Shown in pieces: positions 26,493 through 33,848 of a stretch of DNA of 64,000 nucleotides; the stretch's first letter is position 1, and every line of letters begins with the position of its first letter. Origin of the DNA: Neorhizobium tomejilense (GTDB lineage: Bacteria; Pseudomonadota; Alphaproteobacteria; Rhizobiales; Rhizobiaceae). A program made the position numbers and the translations under genes. The notes beneath the pieces are model-generated. The model was not told where the DNA came from and searched no databases. It worked only from the letters and a program-made list of their open reading frames with translations. The stretch is from the NCBI GenBank assembly GCA_002968845.1, contig PVBG01000019.1, forward strand, positions 44,830-108,829, written 5' to 3'.

Positions 26493-27287
26493 TCAATTCT
26501 CCCGAAGTGCGATTGCTGAAATCTGACGGCCGTAATCCGGCTCTTTGGCATGGGTGGTGCGGCGGTAGGAATAGAACCGTTCCGCATCCGGATAGGTATC
26601 GAGACCGAGGCTCTGGGCCCTTACGCCTGCTGCCGTCAGCCGCTTAAGGGTCAGCGACGGCAGGTCGAACATAGAATGCCCCGCACTCGATGACGGCGTG
26701 AAGAAAGCCTGGTAGGAGGGATCGTAGCTCAGGAACCGTTCGACGAATTCCGGTCCGACCTCGTAACTTGCGGGGCCGATCGAGGGGCCGAGGACGGCGG
26801 TGATGTTTTCGCGCGCGGCACCCAGCGAGATCATTGCCTCGATGGTGTTTTCGAGCACGCCGGTCAAGGCACCCTTCCAGCCGGCATGGGCAGCCCCGAT
26901 CACGCCGTTCTCGCCGTCGGCAAACAGGATCGGGCCGCAATCGGCCGCGAGCACCCCGAGCGCCACGCCCGGCACGCTGGTCACCATCGCGTCGACCTTC
27001 GGCCGTTCGCCGGCATAGGTCTCGTCGACTACGAAGACGTCGGGCGAATGGACCTGGTGGACGGTCGCGAGCTTTTCGAGCGGCAGGCCGAACCAGGCAG
27101 CAACGCGGGCCCGATTCTCGGTAACCCTCGCACGGTCGTCGTCGGAGCCGATACCGACGTTGAGGCCGGCATAAAGGCCTTGCGAAACACCGCCCTTGCG
27201 GGTGAAGAAACCGTGGCGGATACGGGTGCCGGCCCTGTCGTTCAACAGGGGGCTCTCGATTGGCTCCGGCAAGGGTATGTCCTGCAT
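26493..27287 (-). CDS. pgeF: peptidoglycan editing factor/purine nucleoside phosphorylase (YfiH family)
   Basis: 264 residues. Conserved metal-site motifs of the YfiH/PgeF family are present: ATVHQVHSPDV, VLAADCGPILF and GAAHAGWKGAL (His, Cys, His), plus LGPSIGPASYEV. The family has polyphenol oxidase-like and purine nucleoside phosphorylase activities and affects cell-wall precursor quality. Start ATG at 27285-27287. Part of the minus-strand run lgt - midA-like - pgeF - M24 protein. Confidence 0.93.
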   Translation of the reverse strand: MQDIPLPEPIESPLLNDRAGTRIRHGFFTRKGGVSQGLYAGLNVGIGSDDDRARVTENRARVAAWFGLPLEKLATVHQVHSPDVFVVDETYAGERPKVDAMVTSVPGVALGVLAADCGPILFADGENGVIGAAHAGWKGALTGVLENTIEAMISLGAARENITAVLGPSIGPASYEVGPEFVERFLSYDPSYQAFFTPSSSAGHSMFDLPSLTLKRLTAAGVRAQSLGLDTYPDAERFYSYRRTTHAKEPDYGRQISAIALREN

Positions 27288-27420
27288 CGGCGTTGTCTAT
27301 CCCGTTGATTTGAAGAGGTTTTGGGCGCTCTCTCAAGGCCTGCCCACTGCTTCGATCTAGGGCGAGAGTGGCGCAAGAAAAGGGCGGATGTCAATCGGTT
27401 GATGAATTGACGGCCGCTGT

Positions 27421-28521
27421 TTACTCCACCGCGCGAAACGGCATCAGCTTCAATGCCGGGCTCGATACCGCGATGACTTTGAAGAGTTCGCCCATCTTGC
27501 CGGCACCTTCGCCGGCCAGCCGGTCGACGGCGGCGGCGATCAGGCGCTGCTCGGTGGGCTCCTTGTCCTTGGCAAGCGCGTTCGCCCGCTCGGCAAGGCC
27601 GAGGCCGAAAAGAAAATCGCCCTGGTGCAGGCCGCCGTTCAGGTGAACGCCCGTGGAGACGGCAATACGCGCGAGGTCCTCGAAATCGACGTGGCTGGTC
27701 AGATCCGCTTCGCCGGGATTTTCGAGTGGCGGATCGTAATCGTGGTGGCGGATGGCCTGCAGGGTATCGCCGAAACCGGTGACCAGATGGCCGTAGTCGA
27801 TGATCAGAGCCGTGCCGCCGAAGGTCCGCAAGCGTTCGCACAGCGTCAGCATCACCGCCTGGCGGGCCGGGGAAAGTTCGAAGATCGTGCCGTCGGGAAT
27901 GCCGGCGACGGGCGAGGGGAGCAGCTGCGGGTCGAGCGTGGCGATGCCGACAGCAAAACCGAGCTCGTCCTCGGCGGTCAAGCCGACGAGACGTTCGCGA
28001 AAACCGGTCGGCGTCTTGACGAACTGGCGGATCGGGATCGCGTCGAACAGCTCGTTGGCGGCGATCAGCGTAAAACCTTCGGGAATGTCCTCGAAACTGT
28101 CATGCCAGGAAATCTTGGTGGAGAAAGCCTCGAGCGTGATGCGCTGCACGCCGCGCAGGCGCTCGCTGGTCTCGACCAGATGCACGTGCAGGTCTTCGAA
28201 AAACCGGGGCGCGATGCGTTTGATCACCCGCAGCATGTCGGCCATCATCGTGCCGCGGCCGGGGCCGATCTCCACCAGCCGGACGCCGGTGGGCGTGCCG
28301 TGCTGCTGCCAGGCATGCACCATGAAGACGCCGACCATCTCGCCGAACAGCTGGCTGATCTCCGGCGCGGTGATGAAGTCACCATGGCGGCCGAAAGGCT
28401 CGCGGGTGCGATAATAACCGTATTCCGGATCGGCGAGGCACAGCGCGAAATAGTCGGTCACGCTGATCGGGCCGTTGGTGCGGATCAGGGTCTTGATCTT
28501 TTCGGTGAGGGAGGTGCTCAA
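27421..28521 (-). CDS. SAM-dependent methyltransferase, MidA/NDUFAF7 family
   Basis: 366 residues with the DUF185/MidA architecture: N-terminal ISVTDYFALCLADPEYGYY, AdoMet-binding VEIGPGRGTMM, then IAANELFDAIPIRQF and a terminal IIDYGH block. The human homologue NDUFAF7 methylates an Arg of complex I; the bacterial role is inferred, not proven. Lies 15 bp downstream of lgt, so probably co-transcribed, and 133 bp upstream of pgeF. This gene order (lgt, SAM methyltransferase, pgeF) is common in rhizobia. Confidence 0.93.
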   Translation of the reverse strand: MSTSLTEKIKTLIRTNGPISVTDYFALCLADPEYGYYRTREPFGRHGDFITAPEISQLFGEMVGVFMVHAWQQHGTPTGVRLVEIGPGRGTMMADMLRVIKRIAPRFFEDLHVHLVETSERLRGVQRITLEAFSTKISWHDSFEDIPEGFTLIAANELFDAIPIRQFVKTPTGFRERLVGLTAEDELGFAVGIATLDPQLLPSPVAGIPDGTIFELSPARQAVMLTLCERLRTFGGTALIIDYGHLVTGFGDTLQAIRHHDYDPPLENPGEADLTSHVDFEDLARIAVSTGVHLNGGLHQGDFLFGLGLAERANALAKDKEPTEQRLIAAAVDRLAGEGAGKMGELFKVIAVSSPALKLMPFRAVE

Positions 28522-28536
28522 CGGCCTTGCCTCCCC

Positions 28537-29391
28537 TCAGGCCTTCGCCGCGGACGTTACCGCCGCGCGGGCACGGAGAATGGCCCAGACACCCGCAGCG
28601 ATCATCGGCAGCGACAGCACCATGCCCATGGTCAGCCAGTTGGTGCCGAGCAGATAACCGAGCTGCGCATCAGGCTCGCGGAAGAATTCCACGAAGATGC
28701 GGCAGAGCGCGTAACCGACGACAAAGGTGCCGGCGATGGTACCCGGGATCTTCAGCGCCTTGAAACGGAAGATCAGCAGGGCAAGCACGAGGACGAGTAC
28801 GATACCTTCGAGGCCTGCCTCGTAAAGCTGGCTCGGATGGCGCGAGAACGGGCCGCCGGTCGGGAAGACGACGGCCCAGGGCGCGCTGCTGAGGCGCCCC
28901 CAGAGTTCGCCGTTGATGAAATTGGCGATGCGGCCGAAGAGCAGGCCGAAAGGCACGACGGCGGCGACCGTGTCGAACATGCTCCAGACGGGAATGGTAT
29001 TGCGGCGGGCGAAGATGATCATCGCGATCGTCGCGCCGATGAAGCCGCCGTGGAAGGACATGCCGCCGTTCCAGATCTCGATCGCGCGGACGGGGTTCGC
29101 GGCCACGGCCCCCATGTCGTAGAACAGGATATAGCCGATGCGGCCGCCAAGCACGATGCCGGCCGCGACCCAGACGAGGAAGTCGTCGAGCTGGACGGCC
29201 GTGATCGGCGACTGGCCGTCTTTCCACAGCGAGCCGTTCGCCGCCAGCCGACGCGCATAAAACCAGCCGAGCAGGATGCCGGCGACATAGGCGAGCCCAT
29301 ACCAATGGACCGCCAGCGGTCCGATGGAGAAGGCCACCGGATCGATATTCGGGAACGGCATCAGAGCGAAAAGATGAAGCGCTTCGTACAA
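28537..29391 (-). CDS. lgt: prolipoprotein diacylglyceryl transferase
   Basis: 284 residues (or 274 from the ATG at 29359-29361). Lgt transfers diacylglycerol to the lipobox Cys, the first step of lipoprotein maturation; several lipoproteins encoded nearby would be substrates. Seven helices, with the catalytic HGGFIGA motif and the signature GRIANFINGELWG. The 284-residue form starts at a TTG (29389-29391) with a poor Shine-Dalgarno; neither start is decisive. First gene of the lgt - midA unit. Confidence 0.95.
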   Translation of the reverse strand: MYEALHLFALMPFPNIDPVAFSIGPLAVHWYGLAYVAGILLGWFYARRLAANGSLWKDGQSPITAVQLDDFLVWVAAGIVLGGRIGYILFYDMGAVAANPVRAIEIWNGGMSFHGGFIGATIAMIIFARRNTIPVWSMFDTVAAVVPFGLLFGRIANFINGELWGRLSSAPWAVVFPTGGPFSRHPSQLYEAGLEGIVLVLVLALLIFRFKALKIPGTIAGTFVVGYALCRIFVEFFREPDAQLGYLLGTNWLTMGMVLSLPMIAAGVWAILRARAAVTSAAKA

Positions 29392-29513
29392 ATTACAAGG
29401 TTCTCATACAAACCGAATTGTCGCGGAACATGGCGTTGCGCTCATCGCCGGTCAAGGCGAATCTCGGGGATTGCGCCTTTAACCCCAGTGAAGTTCGGCG
29501 ATTGCCGGGAACC

Positions 29514-29906
29514 TCAGTTATCCTTCATCTGTATCAACTGAATAAGGTTTCCGCAGGTATCGTCGAGCACCACCATACGGACAGGGCCGGCATCCATCGG
29601 TTTCTGGGTGAAGGAGACGCCCAGCGAAACAAGCCTCTCATATTCAGAATCGATGTCGTCGACCTGGAACGAGGTTGCGGGGATGCCGTCCTCGACGAGC
29701 GCCGCCTTGAAGGGCTTGGCGGCGGGGTGTTCGCTCGGTTCGAGAAGCAGCTCGGTCCCTTCGGGATTTTCGGGCGAGACGACGGTCAGCCAGCGGTGTT
29801 CCCCCATGGGGATATCGTGCTTCACCTTGAACCCCAGCACGCGTGTGTAGAAGTCCAGGGCTTTCGATTGGTCGTCCACAAGGACGCTCGTGACGTAGAT
29901 TCTCAT
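29514..29906 (-). CDS. VOC/glyoxalase-family protein
   Basis: 130 residues, one vicinal-oxygen-chelate domain: the paired beta-alpha-beta-beta units start MRIYVTSVLVDDQSKALDFY and end DTCGNLIQLIQ. The family includes glyoxalase I, dioxygenases and antibiotic-binding proteins. The expected terminal Glu position is Gln here (LIQLIQM), so the metal site may differ. It follows the ArsR regulator by 13 bp and must be its co-regulated target. Substrate unknown. Confidence 0.88.
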   Translation of the reverse strand: MRIYVTSVLVDDQSKALDFYTRVLGFKVKHDIPMGEHRWLTVVSPENPEGTELLLEPSEHPAAKPFKAALVEDGIPATSFQVDDIDSEYERLVSLGVSFTQKPMDAGPVRMVVLDDTCGNLIQLIQMKDN

Positions 29907-29919
29907 GGAAACATCCTTT

Positions 29920-30210
29920 CTAGAGATGGTGGCGGAGCCACAAGTCAACAGCCTCTCGCAACGGACCGGGATCGAGAGAATGGATCCTGGTCCGGCCTGA
30001 CCATTCGACACGAACCAGTCCGGCTTTTTGCAGCATGTCGATGTGCTGGGTGATCGCCTGACGTGAAAGTGCCATGCCGTTCTCCGCGAAAAAGAGAGCG
30101 CAGATTTCGAACAATGACTGGCCAGGGCGCTCGCGCAGGCGATCGATGATCTTGCGACGAGTGGGGTCGCCAAGCGCTTTGAAAATGTGATCGAGATCGT
30201 CATCGTTCAT
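29920..30210 (-). CDS. ArsR-family winged-helix repressor
   Basis: 96 residues: IFKALGDPTRRKIIDRLRER and the recognition helix LSRQAITQHIDMLQKAGLV, the classical ArsR/SdpR wHTH layout. No Cys pair is present, so it is unlikely to be a metal sensor and resembles the SdpR-like regulators paired with VOC or AHSA1 genes. A perfect 20-bp palindrome (30221-30240) lies 10 bp ahead of its start, giving an obvious autoregulatory operator for the arsR-voc operon. Confidence 0.9.
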   Translation of the reverse strand: MNDDDLDHIFKALGDPTRRKIIDRLRERPGQSLFEICALFFAENGMALSRQAITQHIDMLQKAGLVRVEWSGRTRIHSLDPGPLREAVDLWLRHHL

Positions 30211-30220
30211 GGCATCGAAT

Positions 30221-30240
30221 ATGCAATAAAATTATTGCAT
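30221..30240. promoter_or_regulatory. ArsR operator palindrome
   Basis: ATGCAATAA (30221-30229), AA, TTATTGCAT (30232-30240): a perfect 9+2+9 inverted repeat 10 bp upstream of the arsR start codon. The AT-rich dyad and the position match ArsR-family operators overlapping the -10/transcription start. Confidence 0.75.
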
Positions 30241-30401
30241 GTCAAGGAAGGGCCCGACCGTGCGGCAAGCGGACGATTTGTCCGAGACGGGGCGGCCGGT
30301 AGCTCGGATGATGCTTGCAAGCGGCCCGCACAGGCCCTACTTGATCCCTATGGACATTCGCCGGCCCGGATTGCCGGCCAGACGATATGGAGTTCAAAAC
30401 C

Positions 30402-30656
30402 ATGGCAACCGGCACGAACCGCATTCTCGACGATTTCGCGCGGCTGATGACCGATGCGGCCGGCGCTGCCCAGGGCGTGCGCAAGGAGGTCGAAACGGCA
30501 TTCCATGCGCAGGCCGAGCGGTTTCTCAACAATATGGATGTGGTCAAGCGCGAGGAATTCGAGGCCGTCCGCGAAATGGCCGCCCGCGCCCGCGACGAGA
30601 ACGAGGCGCTGAAGGCGCGGATCGAAGCGCTGGAAGCGAAGCTTTCAGGGCAGTGA
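30402..30656 (+). CDS. ubiK: UbiK-like accessory factor (BMFP/YqiC family)
   Basis: 84 residues, starting MATGTNRILDDFARLMTDAA, continuing VKREEFEAVREMAAR and ending in a C-terminal coiled coil (ENEALKARIEALEAKL). The family assists the ubiquinone-biosynthesis (Ubi) complex and forms trimers. An in-frame ATG five codons upstream (30387) is possible but MATGT is the conserved start. Ubiquinone is the substrate of the bc1 complex encoded at 6.1-8.9 kb. Confidence 0.85.
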   Translation: MATGTNRILDDFARLMTDAAGAAQGVRKEVETAFHAQAERFLNNMDVVKREEFEAVREMAARARDENEALKARIEALEAKLSGQ

Positions 30657-30734
30657 TCTGCGTTTCCCGGGGATGATCTGCCTCCCTCCCGTAAAATCCG
30701 GCACTCAGCTTGTCGGCTAAGGTGCTGTTTTTTC

Positions 30735-30758
30735 TTCCTCTCCCCAAGGGGAGAGGAA
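30735..30758. repeat. perfect 24-bp palindrome (REP-like)
   Basis: TTCCTCTCCCC / GGGGAGAGGAA with a central AA (30735-30758). No T run follows on either strand, so it is not an intrinsic terminator. Such CTCTCCCC palindromes are a common dispersed intergenic motif in rhizobial genomes. Confidence 0.6.
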
Positions 30759-30880
30759 AGCAGCGCATCTAATACCTTCCCCGCTCTCCCAACCCATGCC
30801 TACAATTGCCCCGCTTCTGTCGCCGGAGTGTTTCGCTAGACGTTCGCGGGCAGGCGGGAGCCGGCGCTTTCATCGGAACC

Positions 30881-31250
30881 GTAACGTGCGGGAATGGTGG
30901 AAGAGGTGAAAGCCATGGAGTGCTCGTTGGAAGACGACCATTCCTATCAAGCCTCCCCCCGGGCAGCCATGTCCGGTTCGGTTGAACCGTGCAAGTGGCA
31001 GGCCTGTCCCGAAAGGATGGGCGCGAACGAAGCCACGCAGCGAGGCGAGATGATCACCTGTAGGGGCCGGAAGCCCCGACAAGACGCCGAAGGCCACGCG
31101 AATGCGGAGCCACCATTAGAAAACCAATCGAGGTTCCGCATTCGTGTGGGCTCTCCGTTCGTACCGTGCCGAACAGATTTTCGGCGCGGGCGCAGGTGTT
31201 GAAACGAAAAAAATGACGCCCTGTGGACACATTCAAAAAAGCCAGTGTCC
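30881..31250. ncRNA. structured intergenic element, candidate non-coding RNA
   Basis: In the 868-bp gap between ubiK and ybjN several stems occur in a row: GGAATGG (30891-30897) with CCATTCC (30938-30944), enclosing TCGT/ACGA (30924-30937); CGGTTC/GAACCG (30974-30989, 4-nt loop); GGGGC/GCCCC (31063-31077); an 18-bp stem 31094-31111 with 31132-31149 (wobbles only, 20-nt loop); and GGACAC/GTGTCC (31225-31250). The weak ORF through it (30894-31202) lacks family similarity or a good start. It opens with GTGCG, as group II introns do, but no domain V or reverse transcriptase is present. No match to tmRNA, RNase P or SRP RNA motifs. Strand unproven. The 31251-31524 remainder shows nothing clear. 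Confidence 0.45.
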
Positions 31251-31524
31251 AGAGTCGCTTATGACTCCGTTCTGATCTCCGCTGCGAACCATGTTTGGAG
31301 TTTTGCCCATGTAAAAACCGAGGAAGGGGCTGGCAGCCGGACTCCGTCTAGGTACACTGATTTTAAAGGATGATTCGAAACGGCTTGGTAAGCTCCAGAC
31401 AGGGTGACTGCGTTATTCTGGAAGCGTCGGACGATCATCGACAGTGTTGTTCCCGGTTAGTGTTCGCGTGTTTTTGGCGTTTTACCGCACGAATTCGCAT
31501 TCATTCCGGTCAAGAAGGTGCCGC

Positions 31525-32025
31525 ATGACGCTTATGGAAATGGAAATCGAACGCCAGTCGAATCCGGTCGATATGATCGAATTCGTTGCTGCCTCGAACG
31601 ATTGGACGTTCGAACGGTCGGGTGAAGACGAGATCGCCATGACCGTGGAAGGCCGCTGGACGGACTACCATGTTTCCTTCTCCTGGATGGAGGAGTTCGA
31701 AGCGCTGCATCTCGCCTGCGCTTTCGACCTCAAAATTCCCGACGCCCGCGTCAACGAGGTCATCCGCCTGCTGAGCCACGTCAACGGCCAGGTGCTAATG
31801 GGCCATTTCGACGTATGGCGCCAGGAAGACGTGGTCATCTTCCGGCAGTCGCTGCTGCTGGCCGGCGGTGCCGAACCCAACAACCAGCAGGTCGAAGTGC
31901 TGCTTTCGAGCGCCCTCGACGCCTGCGAATCCTATTACCAGGCGTTCCAGTTTGTCGTATGGTCCGGCATGGAGGCGAAAGCCGCCATGGAAGCCGTTCT
32001 GTTCGAAACCGTGGGCGAATGCTGA
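31525..32025 (+). CDS. YbjN domain-containing protein
   Basis: 166 residues. The YbjN domain (type III secretion chaperone-like fold) is recognisable in NDWTFERSGEDEIAMTVEG, the WxxY-type strands and LLSHVNGQVLMGHF. ATG at 31525 follows AAGAAGGTG. The frame is open for 27 further codons upstream with no other good start. Its stop TGA overlaps the proC ATG (TGATG), so the two are translationally coupled. Members are implicated in motility and stress regulation, but function here is unknown. Confidence 0.88.
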   Translation: MTLMEMEIERQSNPVDMIEFVAASNDWTFERSGEDEIAMTVEGRWTDYHVSFSWMEEFEALHLACAFDLKIPDARVNEVIRLLSHVNGQVLMGHFDVWRQEDVVIFRQSLLLAGGAEPNNQQVEVLLSSALDACESYYQAFQFVVWSGMEAKAAMEAVLFETVGEC

Positions 32026-32843
32026 TGGCCTTGGGTCATTTGGGATCCATCATTCTGATCGGCGCCGGCAATATGGGCGGCGCCATGCTGTCCGGCTGGC
32101 TGAAGAAGGGCGTGCCCGGCACGTCCGTGACGGTCATCGATCCGTCGCCCTCGGACGCCATGAAGACGATGATCTCGGAGGCCGGCGCGCGTCATTTTGC
32201 GTCGGTGCCCGATGGTGCTTCCGTCGACATCCTGTTTCTTGCCGTCAAGCCGCAGCTCATGGATGCGGTCCTGCCGCCGCTGAAGTCTGTCGTCGGGCCT
32301 AGCACGGCAGTGGTTTCGGTCGCCGCCGGCAAGACGCTCGCCTATCTGGAAAAACATCTCGGCGAGGCGGCGATGGTGCGCGCCATGCCGAATACGCCGG
32401 CAATGATCGGCCGCGGCGTTACCGGCGCCTATGCCAATCCCCAGGTTACCGACGCCCAGCGCGAAACGGTGCAATCCCTGCTCAAGGTCAGCGGGCCGGT
32501 GGAATGGGTTTCCAGCGAAGCGGATATCGACGCCGTGACCGCCGTTTCGGGCAGCGGCCCGGCTTACGTGTTCTATCTCGTGGAGTGCATGGCGGAAGCG
32601 GGCCGGAAAGCAGGCCTGCCGGCGGACCTCGCCATGCGGCTTGCGCGGGAAACTGTCTCGGGGGCTGGTGAGCTCCTCTACCAGTCCCCGGACGACGCTT
32701 CCAGGCTGCGCCAGAACGTCACCTCGCCGAACGGCACGACGGCTGCTGCACTTGCCGTGCTGATGGCCGACGACGGCATGCAGCCGCTGTTCGACAAGGC
32801 GATCGCGGCTGCCCGCGACAGAGCCGAAGAACTCGGCGCCTGA
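32025..32843 (+). CDS. proC: pyrroline-5-carboxylate reductase
   Basis: 272 residues; catalyses the NADPH-dependent last step of proline synthesis. Rossmann motif ILIGAGNMGGAMLSGW, then VKPQLMDAVLP, RAMPNTPAMIGRG and the C-terminal family signature AVSGSGPAYVFYLVE ... LLYQSPDDASRLRQNVTSP-N-GTT. ATG at 32025 is preferred over 32019 because it gives the one-base TGATG overlap with ybjN. Followed by the tRNA-binding protein gene 10 bp on. Confidence 0.96.
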   Translation: MALGHLGSIILIGAGNMGGAMLSGWLKKGVPGTSVTVIDPSPSDAMKTMISEAGARHFASVPDGASVDILFLAVKPQLMDAVLPPLKSVVGPSTAVVSVAAGKTLAYLEKHLGEAAMVRAMPNTPAMIGRGVTGAYANPQVTDAQRETVQSLLKVSGPVEWVSSEADIDAVTAVSGSGPAYVFYLVECMAEAGRKAGLPADLAMRLARETVSGAGELLYQSPDDASRLRQNVTSPNGTTAAALAVLMADDGMQPLFDKAIAAARDRAEELGA

Positions 32844-32853
32844 GTGAATTCGA

Positions 32854-33219
32854 ATGGCTGAGAACATCACCTATGGCGACTTCGAGAAGATCACTTTCAG
32901 CGACTTCGAAAAGGTGGACATCCGCGTCGGCACGATCGTCGAGGTCGAGCCGTTTCCGGAAGCCCGGAAGCCCGCCTTCAAGCTGAAGATCGATTTCGGC
33001 CCGGAGATCGGCATCAAGAAATCCTCGGCGCAGATCACCGTGCATTATACCCCGGAAACGCTTGTCGGGCGGCAGGTGCTGGGCGTCGTCAATTTCCCGC
33101 CGAGGCAGATCGGACCGTTCCGCTCGGAAGTGCTGACCCTCGGCTTCGAGGACGAAAACGGTGCAATCGTGCTTGCCGCCGTCGAACAGCCGGTGCCGAA
33201 CGGCCGGAAGCTGATGTAG
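32854..33219 (+). CDS. csaA: tRNA-binding (CsaA-like) chaperone protein
   Basis: 121 residues, one EMAP-II/Trbp111-type OB fold: FEKVDIRVGTIVEVEPFPEA at the start, IDFGPEIGIKKSSAQIT in the middle and FRSEVLTLGFEDENG near the end. Bacterial CsaA acts as a dimeric chaperone and tRNA-binding protein. Third gene of ybjN-proC-csaA. ATG 10 bp after the proC stop. Confidence 0.92.
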   Translation: MAENITYGDFEKITFSDFEKVDIRVGTIVEVEPFPEARKPAFKLKIDFGPEIGIKKSSAQITVHYTPETLVGRQVLGVVNFPPRQIGPFRSEVLTLGFEDENGAIVLAAVEQPVPNGRKLM

Positions 33220-33247
33220 CCCGAGCGCTGATCCGCAGTGCGGATCG

Positions 33248-33829
33248 TCAGTGGATATCGCGGCTGTCGACCTCGGTCAGGCTGAACGACCGGAACTCGA
33301 TCTCGAAGCCTTCACGCTGCGGCGAGCAGAAGGTCATGCCGACGGAGAGGTCGGTGAGCTCGGGTGGGAAGAAAGCGAGCCGCGCCATGCGCCAGTCCGG
33401 CTGGGTGTCGGTCCGGTACTGGATAAAGAGGGCGTCGCCCATGCGGGTGACGCGGACGGAGATTTCCTCGAAATCGTCGGTGAGGCGGAAGGCGGACCAG
33501 TCGGAGTGACCGTTGGTCACCACCACGCTGAAATGGCGGGCGCCGTCGGTGAATTCGACGCCGCATTTCATCCAGTGTTTTTCGTCATGGCGGATCATCA
33601 GGCCTGCCTGGTCGTAGAGCGCCTCGTAGCGGCCGACGAAGGAGGTTTCGGCGGTGAAGTCGCCGCTTCGGGCCCGATGGAGGAAGTGGCCGCTGTCGCG
33701 GTGAAATCCGTAATAGGTGCCCTGCCAGAAATCGGTCTCGAAGCCGGAGCGGGCAACCAGACTGCCGTTCTCCTCACGGCTTTCCGGCGGCGGGTTCAGC
33801 CAGGTCATGTGGGAAAGGTCGATCGGCAT
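33248..33829 (-). CDS. DUF1349 (concanavalin-like) protein
   Basis: 193 residues from MPIDLSHMTWLNPPPE (ATG 33827-33829, GAGGAA upstream). DUF1349 folds as a concanavalin A-like lectin/glucanase sandwich; typical blocks are DFWQGTYYGFHRDSGHF, LYDQAGLMIRHDEKHWMKCG and LSVGMTFCSPQREGFEIEF. It lies 19 bp downstream of the histidine kinase and probably ends that operon. The function of this family is not established; a carbohydrate- or regulatory-binding role is only inferred from fold. Confidence 0.85.
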   Translation of the reverse strand: MPIDLSHMTWLNPPPESREENGSLVARSGFETDFWQGTYYGFHRDSGHFLHRARSGDFTAETSFVGRYEALYDQAGLMIRHDEKHWMKCGVEFTDGARHFSVVVTNGHSDWSAFRLTDDFEEISVRVTRMGDALFIQYRTDTQPDWRMARLAFFPPELTDLSVGMTFCSPQREGFEIEFRSFSLTEVDSRDIH

Positions 33830-33848
33830 CGGTTCCTCGAAAGAATGA

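Noticed and set aside
30894..31202. 102-codon frame in the structured intergenic region
   Set aside because: Overlaps several strong stems, no family similarity and no convincing Shine-Dalgarno; the structure explains the region better.
30881..31250. tmRNA, RNase P RNA, SRP RNA or cobalamin riboswitch
   Set aside because: None of their diagnostic motifs (tmRNA tag ORF, RNase P GAGGAAAGTCC, SRP GGAAGGAAGC loop, B12 box) is present.
31225..31310. 25-codon minus-strand ORF starting MGKTPNMVRSGDQ
   Set aside because: Lacks a Shine-Dalgarno and lies over a hairpin; too short to support without conservation data.
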